A stretch of 8,143 nucleotides of DNA from ANME-2 cluster archaeon (GTDB lineage: Archaea > Halobacteriota > Methanosarcinia > Methanosarcinales > Methanocomedenaceae), in assembly GCA_023544605.1 (NCBI GenBank), contig JAMJFQ010000069.1, positions 1-8,143 on the forward strand. The letters are read 5' to 3'. Made by a program: the position numbers and the translations under genes. Shown here in pieces: positions 1 through 6,696 of this stretch. The notes under the pieces are model-generated. The model made no database searches. It saw only the letters and a program-made list of their open reading frames with translations, and had not been told where the DNA came from. Every line of letters starts with the position of its first letter. The first letter of the stretch is position 1.

Positions 1-195
1 AGCAACTTCTTCAGGTTTCAGCAAATCAGGATTAATATTAGTAAGATATACATGAAATTATTCTTTTTTCTGCTTTAGTACACGCATATTTTAATATGCA
101 GTCGGAACAATGTATGCATCGATATCTTCTCGATTCAACAACTCAAGATTATCGTATGAAAAATGTCCAGCATCGGATAATAATAGTGTGTCTTT
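1..195 (-). pseudogene. Decayed IS4-type (DDE_Tnp_1) transposase fragment
   Basis: Read on the minus strand from 195 down to 1, one frame gives 65 codons that include the strings LLLSDAGHFS, DIDAYIVP and LTNINPDLLKPEEVA. The first resembles the region of the second catalytic Asp in IS4-like DDE transposases. The last resembles the stretch just before the final RWqIE motif, which would lie left of the window. The frame is broken by TAA at 91-93 and at 58-60, and a further TAA at 205-207 closes it upstream. Only about 45 codons separate the two motifs, far fewer than in intact family members, so an internal deletion is likely. I see no N-terminal part and no terminal inverted repeat on the right side. 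The gene is non-functional; the exact IS family is uncertain. Confidence 0.65.
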
Positions 196-251
196 ATAAA
201 TAATTTAATGAACTGATACTATTAAACCATAAATAATCATTATGAATCGAC

Positions 252-1001
252 CTATTTATCCAGACGCCATTCATTGGCAAATGCTATCATACTATCAGAT
301 GTAGCAAATCCTACCAGGCAGATGCCTGTGCGCCTTGCGACCTCTATACCGCTATTTAATGGTGCGGTCTTGGTCACGACCATTGGAATACCTGCCCGCG
401 CTGCTTTTAATACCATACCTCCGGGCTGGCGGCCTGTTGAAAGAATGTAATATTCACCAAGCAAAACCCCGTCCATCAGAGCCTGACCTATGGCTTTGTC
501 CACAGCATTGTGTCTTCCTACGTCAACAGCGCGGGCAATGCACCTGCCATCTTTATCGATGAGGCACGCTGCGTGCGTTCCCCTCGTATGTTGGTATATC
601 TCAGATTCGATATGGTGAAGCGAGTTGCGGATCACATCAGATGAAAAATGCATGCCTGATTCTACTTTTACATCCTCATTATTCTCCCATTTCACACCGA
701 TACATCCGGATGAGCGTATCTCGAACCACAGGTCAAAATCATCATTTCCGGTGATGGTCGTAGATATCCTGTTATGGTCATCGATGCTGACATCCTTTAT
801 GTCAGAGGGTATGCTGACAATCCCCTCACATACAAGGTATCCCACTGCCAGCTGTTCCAGTTGTGCAGGAGAAGCCAGGATGGAAGCTACGAGAGCATTG
901 TTAACATACAATTCGAAGGTCTCTTCAACTGCTACAGTGAAATGGGACTTTTTTTGTCCTTTTTTGTCGATTATGACCGTATCATATTGTTTTTGGTACA
1001 T
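252..1001 (-). CDS. fdhD: FdhD, formate dehydrogenase accessory sulfurtransferase
   Basis: A 249-aa protein of normal family length. FdhD binds the molybdenum or tungsten bis-MGD cofactor and passes sulfur from a cysteine desulfurase to it, so that formate dehydrogenase becomes active in the cytoplasm. Family signatures are the N-terminal VEETFELYVN (25-34), LAVGYLVCEG (51-60), TRGTHAACL (139-147), VDVGRHNAVDKAIG (159-172) and a long C-terminal block with STGRQPGGM (188-196) and KTAPLNSGIE (211-220). The usual sulfur-carrying CxxC loop is reduced here to one cysteine, SSGC at 97-100 followed by IGVKW. The ATG at 999-1001 lacks a clear Shine-Dalgarno sequence. The gene is divergent from the nitrilase-like gene across 59 bp. 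No formate dehydrogenase gene is in the window, so its client enzyme is encoded elsewhere. Confidence 0.93.
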   Translation of the reverse strand: MYQKQYDTVIIDKKGQKKSHFTVAVEETFELYVNNALVASILASPAQLEQLAVGYLVCEGIVSIPSDIKDVSIDDHNRISTTITGNDDFDLWFEIRSSGCIGVKWENNEDVKVESGMHFSSDVIRNSLHHIESEIYQHTRGTHAACLIDKDGRCIARAVDVGRHNAVDKAIGQALMDGVLLGEYYILSTGRQPGGMVLKAARAGIPMVVTKTAPLNSGIEVARRTGICLVGFATSDSMIAFANEWRLDK

Positions 1002-1028
1002 AGTTACTGGTGTTTGTGTAATTTTACT

Positions 1029-1040
1029 GTCATATTTATG
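1029..1040. promoter_or_regulatory. Shared AT-rich candidate TATA region between divergent genes
   Basis: The 59-bp gap between fdhD and the nitrilase-like gene holds one AT-rich block, TCATATTTATG. It lies about 21-30 bp before the TTG start of the rightward gene and 28-39 bp before the ATG of fdhD. These are plausible TATA distances for short-leader or leaderless archaeal transcripts in both directions. This is assigned by position and composition only. Confidence 0.3.
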
Positions 1041-1060
1041 TAGTTGATAACATAAAGTAT

Positions 1061-1825
1061 TTGATTGTGAATGTATCGCTTATACAGATGGACGTGGCGC
1101 ACTGCCACAAACAGCTAAACCTCCAACGTGCCCTGGAGTTTGCAACCATTGGTGATGCTGATATAGTGATATTTCCCGAAGTCTTTTCTACTGGTTTTTG
1201 CTATGACAGAATTGGCGAAATGGCTGAATCTGACCCATTCCCCACTATAGAGAGATTAAGGCGCCTCTCAAAGGAGTCTCACAATATCATTATCGGTTCC
1301 ATCATAACATCAGCTCCTAACGGACGGTTCTACAACCAGGGGTTTGTGCTGGACCAAGGAGAAGTGGCAGGTACCTATCATAAAGTACATCCTTTTGGTA
1401 TAGAAAAAGAGTATTTCAGAGGCGGCGAGGACATTGCGCCCATCAAGACCTCGCAGGGTTCGATTGGGTTTATGATATGTTATGATATCAGGTTCCCTGA
1501 GATGGCGCGCAAACTGGCACTTGAAGGAGCAGATATACTGGTAAGCGTGGCCCAATTCCCATCCCTGCGGCAGGAACATTGGGATGTGCTGGTACGTGCC
1601 CGGGCTATCGAGAACCAGATACCCCATGCTGCCTGCAATCGTGTGGGTGCTGACCCCTATAATGAGTTCGGGGGTGGGTCAGTGGTGGTTGATGGATGGG
1701 GAAGGGTGCTTGCAGATGCGGGCTCTATTGAGAATATTGTCTCTGCAGACGTGAATTTGGGAGATAAGGCATTGATACGGGATGAGATCACCTGTTTTTC
1801 TGACCGGCGTGAATCGTTGTACTGA
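1061..1825 (+). CDS. Nitrilase-superfamily carbon-nitrogen hydrolase (omega-amidase-like)
   Basis: A 254-aa single-domain carbon-nitrogen hydrolase, a cytoplasmic enzyme type that cleaves non-peptide amide C-N bonds through a cysteine acyl intermediate. The Glu-Lys-Cys triad is visible: E40 in VIFPEVFSTGF, K108 in TYHKVHPFG, and C140 in GFMICYDIRFPE. YHKVHPFGIEKEYFRGG and the terminal FSDRRESLY recall the Nit2/YafV omega-amidase branch, which hydrolyses alpha-ketoglutaramate or ketosuccinamate, but the substrate cannot be fixed from sequence. The only start at the expected N-terminus is TTG at 1061, with GTG at 1067 as an alternative; the family's conserved beta strand begins at NVSLIQMD. No Shine-Dalgarno sequence is seen, so a leaderless message is likely. 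It is divergent from fdhD and followed after 94 bp by the HARP gene. No partner amidotransferase or transaminase is adjacent. Confidence 0.9.
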   Translation: MIVNVSLIQMDVAHCHKQLNLQRALEFATIGDADIVIFPEVFSTGFCYDRIGEMAESDPFPTIERLRRLSKESHNIIIGSIITSAPNGRFYNQGFVLDQGEVAGTYHKVHPFGIEKEYFRGGEDIAPIKTSQGSIGFMICYDIRFPEMARKLALEGADILVSVAQFPSLRQEHWDVLVRARAIENQIPHAACNRVGADPYNEFGGGSVVVDGWGRVLADAGSIENIVSADVNLGDKALIRDEITCFSDRRESLY

Positions 1826-1883
1826 GATTTATATCAGTATGATACCATAATTGAATAGCAAAACTTTTGTATCTACAACATTC

Positions 1884-1891
1884 AATATATT
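1884..1891 (+). promoter_or_regulatory. Candidate TATA box for the HARP gene
   Basis: The 94-bp gap after the nitrilase-like gene is very AT-rich and contains AATATATT 29-36 bp before the chosen ATG at 1920. This would place transcription start a few bases before that ATG and gives a short or absent leader. The position supports 1920 rather than the TTG at 1851 as the true start. Confidence 0.4.
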
Positions 1892-1919
1892 ATTGAGTAA
1901 TAGTAAGTGTTGTATTATT

Positions 1920-2600
1920 ATGTTACGCCAGCGATTTGTCCTTGATACCAGTGCTTTGACTGATTCAGCAACCAGGGAAGTGGAAGGGTATAAAGACCTT
2001 TGTGAAGGGATAAGCGGTATCCTTGATACTATTGCTGATGCCCGCCTGTCCTTTGATATCAGTTGTTATGTGCCGTTTCCTTCGGTCTATAATGAACTGA
2101 GGGATTTTGCCAAGAACAATGGGTGTGATAATGAGGTTATTGCCAAGATCGATACCTGGCTGGTGAAAAAAACACCTGACCGTTATGAGGTGAAGATACC
2201 ATCTAAGATATTCTATGAATACGTGGACTACATGCGAACACGCATCAATAAGGGTATGAACGTTGCAGAGGATGCTATATGGGAAGCGGCTACAGAATGT
2301 CTTTTCACTACATCCGAGGCCAAGGACAAAAAGAAGATCGAAGTAGAGATCGAACGTGATGTCATTGGCACCATTGTAGGAAAGTTCAGGGATAAATACC
2401 GCACGGCCCTAAGGTACGGTATCCTGGACAGTGCTCCTGATATCGACGTGCTGCTGTTGGCCAAGGAACTTGATGCGGCTGTAGTAGCATCGGATATGGG
2501 TATTCAGAAATGGGCAGAGCAGCTGGGGTTGCGTTTTGTTGAGGCTAAGTCGTTCCCTTCCATCATCAGGGAATACCTGCATCATCAGAAATCGAGGTAA
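1920..2600 (+). CDS. HARP: protein-only RNase P homologue (UPF0278, PIN-like; 'RNA ligase partner protein')
   Basis: A 226-aa PIN-domain-like nuclease of the UPF0278 family. The Aquifex member of this family (Aq_880) is an RNA-free RNase P that removes tRNA 5' leaders. The N-terminal RFVLDTSAL carries the first catalytic Asp (D9). A helical insert follows (about 100-165), then LDSAPDIDVLLLAKELD and VVASDMG provide D170, D174, D176 and D192. The D-x3-D-x-D-x15-D spacing agrees, as I recall it, with the active-site aspartates of Aq_880. The frame is open upstream to TTG at 1851, but those 23 residues resemble nothing in the family and precede the TATA-like box, so ATG 1920 is preferred. Archaea also have the RNA-based RNase P, and the role of archaeal HARPs is unsettled. 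The older name comes from a neighbouring RNA ligase in some genomes; no ligase is present here. Confidence 0.9.
   Translation: MLRQRFVLDTSALTDSATREVEGYKDLCEGISGILDTIADARLSFDISCYVPFPSVYNELRDFAKNNGCDNEVIAKIDTWLVKKTPDRYEVKIPSKIFYEYVDYMRTRINKGMNVAEDAIWEAATECLFTTSEAKDKKKIEVEIERDVIGTIVGKFRDKYRTALRYGILDSAPDIDVLLLAKELDAAVVASDMGIQKWAEQLGLRFVEAKSFPSIIREYLHHQKSR
2594..2598 (+). promoter_or_regulatory. Shine-Dalgarno GAGGT for the small membrane protein gene
   Basis: GAGGT lies 5 bases before the ATG at 2604 and overlaps the TAA stop of the HARP gene (2598-2600). It is one of the clearest ribosome-binding sites in the window. It fixes the start of the next gene and argues for translation of both genes from one transcript. 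Confidence 0.7.
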
Positions 2601-2603
2601 GAT

Positions 2604-2897
2604 ATGTATTTTACCATTTCAGTAGCGGCTTTTGCGGTGGTGTCGTTCCTTACCCTGAGGGATATTCGCATATTCAGGCGAACCAGATTAGAATCCTACA
2701 GGCGTGGGGCAATGAAGGGTATGGCTGCTATGGCACTGGTGCTTGTGGGAGTGATGGTGGTGCAGCAAAATGCAGAAGTGGGACTGCTCCTGGTGCTTAT
2801 TGGGCTTTTTATCAATAAGAAAGGGCAGCGTGAGGATGTATTCGACGAGGCAGGAACCACAGACAGGTTCCTGGGGAAGAGTATAAGAAAGAATTGA
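2604..2897 (+). CDS. Small hypothetical membrane protein, 97 aa, coupled to HARP
   Basis: I do not recognise the family. A first hydrophobic segment spans about 3-18 (MYFTISVAAFAVVSF). A basic stretch follows at 19-38 with many arginines (RDIRIFRRTR), then two hydrophobic segments at 39-54 and 58-70, separated only by QQNAE. The tail after 71 is charged and hydrophilic. By the positive-inside rule the arginine loop is cytoplasmic, so three membrane passes are likely. The ATG lies 3 bases after the HARP stop with GAGGT in front, so the two genes are very probably one operon. A T-run at 2920-2925 may end the transcript. A role in anchoring or partnering HARP would be a guess from position alone. 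Confidence 0.75.
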   Translation: MYFTISVAAFAVVSFLTLRDIRIFRRTRLESYRRGAMKGMAAMALVLVGVMVVQQNAEVGLLLVLIGLFINKKGQREDVFDEAGTTDRFLGKSIRKN

Positions 2898-2919
2898 AAG
2901 CTCTGGTGTAGTTTAATGG

Positions 2920-2925
2920 TTTTTT
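2920..2925 (+). terminator. Candidate poly-T terminator after the HARP operon
   Basis: A run of six T lies 23 bp after the stop of the small membrane protein gene and 60 bp before the citrate synthase start. Archaeal RNA polymerase often stops at such runs without a hairpin. It suggests that citrate synthase has its own promoter in 2926-2984, where AT-rich TACTAATAAT (2951-2960) is the best, though weak, candidate. Confidence 0.4.
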
Positions 2926-2984
2926 CGGGTCACATGAAGAAATAACATAGTACTAATAATGTCCAATGAGATATGGGGTTTTGA

Positions 2985-4178
2985 ATGAAAGAAGATATTG
3001 GTGATAAACTGGATATTGGTGATAAACTGGATATTGGTGATAAACTGGATTTTGCGAAAGGACTTGAAGATGTTGTTGCCAGTACTACCAGCATCGGTTA
3101 CCTGGACGGACAGTTAGGCAAATTGGTGTATAGGGGTTATGATATATTTGACCTGGCAGATTTTTCCACTTTTGAGGAGACCGTTTACCTGCTATTATAC
3201 GGCAAACTTCCCACCAGGATTGAACTGGTAACGTTCAAAGACAAGCTTGTATCTTACCGGCCAGTAATGGATGAGGTCATGGATAGGCTTGACCGGCTTC
3301 CCTGCCCTTGCCATCCCATGTCCTTGCTCCGCTCTGGCATATCACTTATGGAGTGTATTGATGAGACGTGCCAGGTGGCCCAGGGTATTGAAGACAAGCA
3401 GGAGATGGGGATCAAACTCATTGCCCAGATGCCCACGTTAACTGCTGGCATTGCCAGGATACTTACCAATGAGCAGCCAGTACCACCTGATCCCGGATTG
3501 GACCATGCTGCCAATTTCCTGTATATGTTAACAGGTGAGCGGGCTGACCCCCTGGCGGAAAGGGTCATGGACGTATCCCTGATCCTGCATGCAGACCATG
3601 GGATGAATGCTTCCACTTTTTCAGCCCTGGTTGTAGCGGCGACCTTGAGTGACTTACATTCTGCTATTACTTCAGGTATATCAGCACTGAAGGGACCTTT
3701 ACACGGAGGGGCCAATGAAATGGTTATCCGAATGCTTCTCAAACTTCATTCCGAAGAAGAAGCCGAAAACTATGCTGATGAGGTTATTGCAGCCAATAAG
3801 AAGATAATGGGATTCGGGCACAGGGTTTACAAAACGATAGACCCAAGGGCAAAGATACTCCAGCAGTATGCAGAGGATCTCTCCAATATCACAGGGAACC
3901 AGCAGTTGTACCGGGTTGCCAGGATCATAGAAAAAAGGGGCATGGAAGCTTATGGAAAGAAAGGTGTTTGCCCGAATATTGATTTCTACTCGGGTCTGGT
4001 CTACCACAACCTGGGCATCCACACCGATATGTTCACTCCTATCTTTGCAGTGAGCAGGACCGCAGGATGGGTCGCAAGGATATTAGAATACCTTGAGAAT
4101 AATCGTATATTCCGCCCCCGTGCGGTGTATGTGGGGCCAAAGGGCCTGAATTATGTGCCCATTGACGAAAGAGATTAA
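2985..4178 (+). CDS. gltA: Citrate synthase, type II (archaeal/Gram-positive size)
   Basis: A 397-aa cytoplasmic enzyme that condenses acetyl-CoA with oxaloacetate to citrate, the entry to 2-oxoglutarate and glutamate synthesis. The catalytic triad is visible: H240 in GPLHGGANE, H279 in GFGHRVYK and D333 in NIDFYSG. Other family blocks are YRGYDI (49-54), LHADHGMNAST (201-211), AVSRTAGWVARILEY (355-369) and RPRAVYVGP (377-385). Family proteins usually begin near GLEDVV (26-31). The first 22 residues are an added hydrophilic extension made of DIGDKL three times. ATG 2985 is the only ATG that includes this extension, and no family-like start exists after it before residue 26. Promiscuous 2-methylcitrate synthase activity cannot be excluded. 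The gene converges with recQ, the two stops lying 27 bp apart. Confidence 0.95.
   Translation: MKEDIGDKLDIGDKLDIGDKLDFAKGLEDVVASTTSIGYLDGQLGKLVYRGYDIFDLADFSTFEETVYLLLYGKLPTRIELVTFKDKLVSYRPVMDEVMDRLDRLPCPCHPMSLLRSGISLMECIDETCQVAQGIEDKQEMGIKLIAQMPTLTAGIARILTNEQPVPPDPGLDHAANFLYMLTGERADPLAERVMDVSLILHADHGMNASTFSALVVAATLSDLHSAITSGISALKGPLHGGANEMVIRMLLKLHSEEEAENYADEVIAANKKIMGFGHRVYKTIDPRAKILQQYAEDLSNITGNQQLYRVARIIEKRGMEAYGKKGVCPNIDFYSGLVYHNLGIHTDMFTPIFAVSRTAGWVARILEYLENNRIFRPRAVYVGPKGLNYVPIDERD
2994..3047 (+). repeat. Three perfect tandem copies of an 18-bp unit inside the citrate synthase gene
   Basis: The unit GATATTGGTGATAAACTG occurs at 2994-3011, 3012-3029 and 3030-3047 without any mismatch, followed by a partial fourth start (GAT). 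The length is a multiple of three, so each copy adds DIGDKL to the protein N-terminus. Perfect identity suggests a recent slippage or duplication event, or possibly an assembly artefact. Confidence 0.95.
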
Positions 4179-4205
4179 TCATCCTTATAGTACAATTATA
4201 GTAAA

Positions 4206-6338
4206 CTACACTGGACTGAATGCTGCTTCAGCCATTACAGCGGCTCTTACCAGTTTTATCTCATTATACAGGCAATCATCACCCAGTTTCTCCTTGATGG
4301 GGGATAGGTATTCAGTACCGACATCTGATAGTACCTTCTTGATGACCTGCTGTTTTTGTGCATCTACCCATTCATCTATGGAATCTATCTCACCTGCCAT
4401 TACCAGTTTCTCGATATGTGCAATTATCGTACTTGCAGTAAGGTTCCTGGTATTCGCTATCTGTTTTATGGTCAAACCCTGTCTGTAATAGCTAAGGGTT
4501 TCCAGTTGTGTGGCAGGTAATCCATCTTTCCCGGTTTTGGGTGAACTCGTACTTTGTACTTGCTTTCGTGCAATGTAAGCGGCAATCTCAGCCAAGAAAG
4601 CATTGCCGTATTTTATCAATTTATTCTCGCCCACACCTGTTATGCCTAAGAACTCCTCTGGCGTCCTGGGTACCTTTGAAGCCATCTCTTTCAGGCTGGA
4701 ATCTGAAAAAATGACATATGGAGGCAGGTTTTTCTTATCTGCCAGTGTTTTTCTTAACCTCCTTAACCTTTCAAAGAGTTCAGTTTCGACAGACGTATTT
4801 TCTTGTGGACGTATTACCGCAACTTCATCTGCGGGTTTCACCAGTGTTACCGCTCGGTGTCCATCCAGTATCTCCCTGCTGTCCCGATTCAATGTAAGTA
4901 CCGGATACCTGGCACCCTCAACACATAATACCCCCTTTTGTATCATTTCCCTGGCAAAGGCTTGCCACTGTGGTTTGGAATATTCAGCCCCCCATCCATG
5001 ACTTTTCAGCAATTGGTGGCGTTTTGCAGTTATTTTTTTATTCTTTGAGCCAATCAGTACATCGATTACGTGATTCATCCCAAAACGCTGGTCAAGCTCA
5101 CCTATACAGGCTAACAACTTTTGTGCGGCTCCTGTACCATCGAAGGTTTCCCTGGGTGAAATACAGACATCGCACGTACCACAATTTCGTCCAATTGGCT
5201 CCTCACCAAAATAACTGAGCAATACTTCCCTGCGACAGGTACTGCTCTCGCAGTAATTGGTCATTGCCCTTAGCTGGTTCAATGCAATATCCTGCTCTTT
5301 CTTGCTATTCTTCTTGTTGATGAAATACTCGATCTTATACCGATCCCCATGACTGAAGAACAGGATGCAGTCGCACTCCAGCCCGTCCCGGCCGCCCCGG
5401 CCGGTTTCCTGGTAATAGCCTTCAAGGTTCTTGGGCAGGTCATAGTGGATAACAAAACGCACATTGGGTTTGTCGATACCCATGCCAAAAGCGATGGTGG
5501 CAACAATGATATCGGTGTCATCCTTAATGAAACAATCCTGGTTTTTCGCCCTCTGGATATCGGATAGGCCGGCATGGTACGGCAGGGCCTGAAAACCGCT
5601 ACGTTGAAGCTTTGCTGTAAGTGTATCCACAGTATTCCGGCTCTGGCAGTAAATGATACCGGAAGTACCCCTGTGCTTTTTCAGGTATCCAAGTAACTGA
5701 GCGTTCGTGTCTTTCTTGGGCCAGACCTGGTAGAAAAGGTTCGGCCGGTCAAACCCTGCCATGTAGGTGTTATATCCGGTCAGGTTCAGTTGGCTGGTGA
5801 TATCTTCCTGTACTTTTGTGGTAGCTGTTGCAGTCAGGGCTATTATCGGAACATGCGGGAATTGTGACCTCAATGTCTTGATCCTCCGGTACTCAGGTCT
5901 GAAATCATGCCCCCATTCCGAGATGCAGTGAGCCTCATCAACAGCGAACAGGCTGACCTTCACCTGGTTCAATAATCCAAGTGTCTGTGACATCAAAAGC
6001 CGCTCTGGTGCCACATACAGTATCTTAATCTGGTTATCAAGGATAGCAGATGTTATCTCAGATGCCTCATGAGGGGATTGAGTGCTATTGAGATATGCGG
6101 CCTCAATGCCATTTGACCTTAAACTGTCTACCTGGTCCTTCATCAATGAGATCAGCGGTGAGATGACCACGGTCAGCCCATCCATGAGTAGTGCGGGAAG
6201 CTGGAAACAAAGTGATTTTCCACCGCCGGTAGGCATCAATACAAAAGTGTCTTTTTTATCCAGGACATCCCTGATGATGTCTTCCTGGAGGGGGCGGAAT
6301 TCAGTATAGCCAAAGTATTTCTGGAGTGTCTGGTGCAT
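4206..6338 (-). CDS. recQ: RecQ-type ATP-dependent 3'-5' DNA helicase
   Basis: A full-length 710-aa RecQ helicase, which unwinds recombination and fork-repair intermediates. The first RecA lobe (about 1-195) has Walker A PTGGGKS at 36-42 and DEAH at 134-137, followed by the RecQ aromatic-rich loop CISEWGHDFRPEY (138-150). The second lobe (about 196-340) ends with motif VI QETGRGGRD (310-318). The zinc subdomain uses C368, C386, C389 and C392 (CGTCDVC). The RQC winged helix follows to about 505, then an HRDC domain at about 517-592. The last 100 residues form a helix-turn-helix tail, LTIKQIANTRNLTASTIIAH (622-641), like the HTH_40 domain of many RecQ proteins. All key motifs are intact. ATG 6336-6338 starts right at the family N-terminus. 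RecQ is patchy in archaea and is thought to have come from bacteria. Confidence 0.97.
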   Translation of the reverse strand: MHQTLQKYFGYTEFRPLQEDIIRDVLDKKDTFVLMPTGGGKSLCFQLPALLMDGLTVVISPLISLMKDQVDSLRSNGIEAAYLNSTQSPHEASEITSAILDNQIKILYVAPERLLMSQTLGLLNQVKVSLFAVDEAHCISEWGHDFRPEYRRIKTLRSQFPHVPIIALTATATTKVQEDITSQLNLTGYNTYMAGFDRPNLFYQVWPKKDTNAQLLGYLKKHRGTSGIIYCQSRNTVDTLTAKLQRSGFQALPYHAGLSDIQRAKNQDCFIKDDTDIIVATIAFGMGIDKPNVRFVIHYDLPKNLEGYYQETGRGGRDGLECDCILFFSHGDRYKIEYFINKKNSKKEQDIALNQLRAMTNYCESSTCRREVLLSYFGEEPIGRNCGTCDVCISPRETFDGTGAAQKLLACIGELDQRFGMNHVIDVLIGSKNKKITAKRHQLLKSHGWGAEYSKPQWQAFAREMIQKGVLCVEGARYPVLTLNRDSREILDGHRAVTLVKPADEVAVIRPQENTSVETELFERLRRLRKTLADKKNLPPYVIFSDSSLKEMASKVPRTPEEFLGITGVGENKLIKYGNAFLAEIAAYIARKQVQSTSSPKTGKDGLPATQLETLSYYRQGLTIKQIANTRNLTASTIIAHIEKLVMAGEIDSIDEWVDAQKQQVIKKVLSDVGTEYLSPIKEKLGDDCLYNEIKLVRAAVMAEAAFSPV

Positions 6339-6364
6339 ATTTATACCGCAAATTGCTGATCATG

Positions 6365-6387
6365 ACGCCGATATGTGTTATTGGCGT
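6365..6387. promoter_or_regulatory. Palindrome upstream of recQ, candidate operator or hairpin
   Basis: Arms ACGCCGATA (6365-6373) and TATTGGCGT (6379-6387) are inverted repeats with one mismatch (a G-T pair in RNA) around the 5-base spacer TGTGT. The site lies 27-49 bp before the recQ ATG. An AT-rich block with AATATAATATT (6409-6419) on its far side could be the TATA region. A regulator bound here would then sit at or just after the transcription start. No second copy was noticed in the window. Confidence 0.45.
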
Positions 6388-6531
6388 TATTTACAATACT
6401 CATGAACCAATATAATATTCAGCCAAGCGGGGCGAAAGTAATATTGTTACAAAATTACCTGCAAAATAAGGATTCATCAGAAAAGGTAAAATAGTGAAAA
6501 GGTATAGTAAGAGCACCAACCCCCTCTTTTT

Positions 6532-6606
6532 GGGGCCGTAGGGTAGCCTGGCCCATCCTGCAAGGCTGGGGGTCTTGCGACCGGAGTTCGAATCTCCGCG
6601 GCCCCA
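6532..6606 (+). tRNA. trnP(ggg): tRNA-Pro (anticodon GGG)
   Basis: A 75-nt cloverleaf. The acceptor GGGGCCG (6532-6538) pairs with CGGCCCC (6599-6605), with discriminator A6606. The D arm contains GGGTAGCCTGG. The anticodon stem CAAGG (6561-6565) pairs with TCTTG (6573-6577) around the loop CTGGGGG, giving anticodon GGG at 6568-6570, which reads CCC and CCU. The T stem is CGGAG/CTCCG with loop TTCGAAT. No CCA is encoded (TGCA follows) and no intron is present. A weak TATA-like GGTATAGTAAG lies at 6501-6511, about 21-31 bp upstream. Confidence 0.95.
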
Positions 6607-6636
6607 TGCATCTACTCAGGCCAGTAGCGGGCCGCA

Positions 6637-6667
6637 CACGTATAAAGCCCCACGGGCTTCATACGTG
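6637..6667. repeat. Strong inverted repeat between tRNA-Pro and the winged-helix gene
   Basis: CACGTATAAAGCCC (6637-6650) and GGGCTTCATACGTG (6654-6667) are complementary over 13 of 14 positions with a 3-base loop, CAC. The structure sits between the convergent tRNA-Pro (ends 6606) and the 80-aa winged-helix gene (ends 6697). It could end transcription in both directions or be a small mobile-element remnant. Neither strand has a T-run directly after the stem. Confidence 0.7.
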
Positions 6668-6683
6668 GACTTACATTAATACT

Positions 6684-6690
6684 AAAAAAA
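6684..6690 (-). terminator. Poly-T terminator of the winged-helix gene
   Basis: Seven consecutive A on the plus strand read as T7 on the minus strand, starting 7 bases after the TAA of the 80-aa winged-helix gene. This is a typical hairpin-free archaeal termination signal. The inverted repeat at 6637-6667 lies just beyond it as a possible second stop. Confidence 0.55.
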
Positions 6691-6696
6691 CGTTGC

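Noticed and set aside
252..1047. Plus-strand open frames across fdhD
   Set aside because: They are antisense to recognised FdhD motifs.
1851..1919. N-terminal 23-residue extension of the HARP gene from TTG 1851
   Set aside because: It precedes the family N-terminus, is AT-rich, and covers the best TATA-like box; ATG 1920 fits better.
2900..2920. String resembling the 5' half of a tRNA (acceptor GCTCTGG followed by a D-arm-like GTAGTTTAATGG)
   Set aside because: No matching acceptor strand, anticodon stem or T arm follows before the citrate synthase gene; probably chance, though a split-tRNA search could be run.
3254..4022. Two minus-strand open frames inside citrate synthase
   Set aside because: They lie antisense to intact catalytic motifs of the enzyme and show no family features.
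4153..6309. Several plus-strand open frames across recQ
   Set aside because: All are shadows of the complete 710-residue helicase on the other strand.
6433..6460. Weak inverted repeats around GTAATATTGTTAC and ATTAC in the recQ/tRNA-Pro gap
   Set aside because: The arms are only 4-5 bases in AT-rich sequence, within chance expectation.
6455..6637. Minus-strand open frame of 60 codons across tRNA-Pro
   Set aside because: It is the antisense of the tRNA (MGPRRFELRSQDPQPCR is a typical tRNA-antisense translation) and has no independent support.
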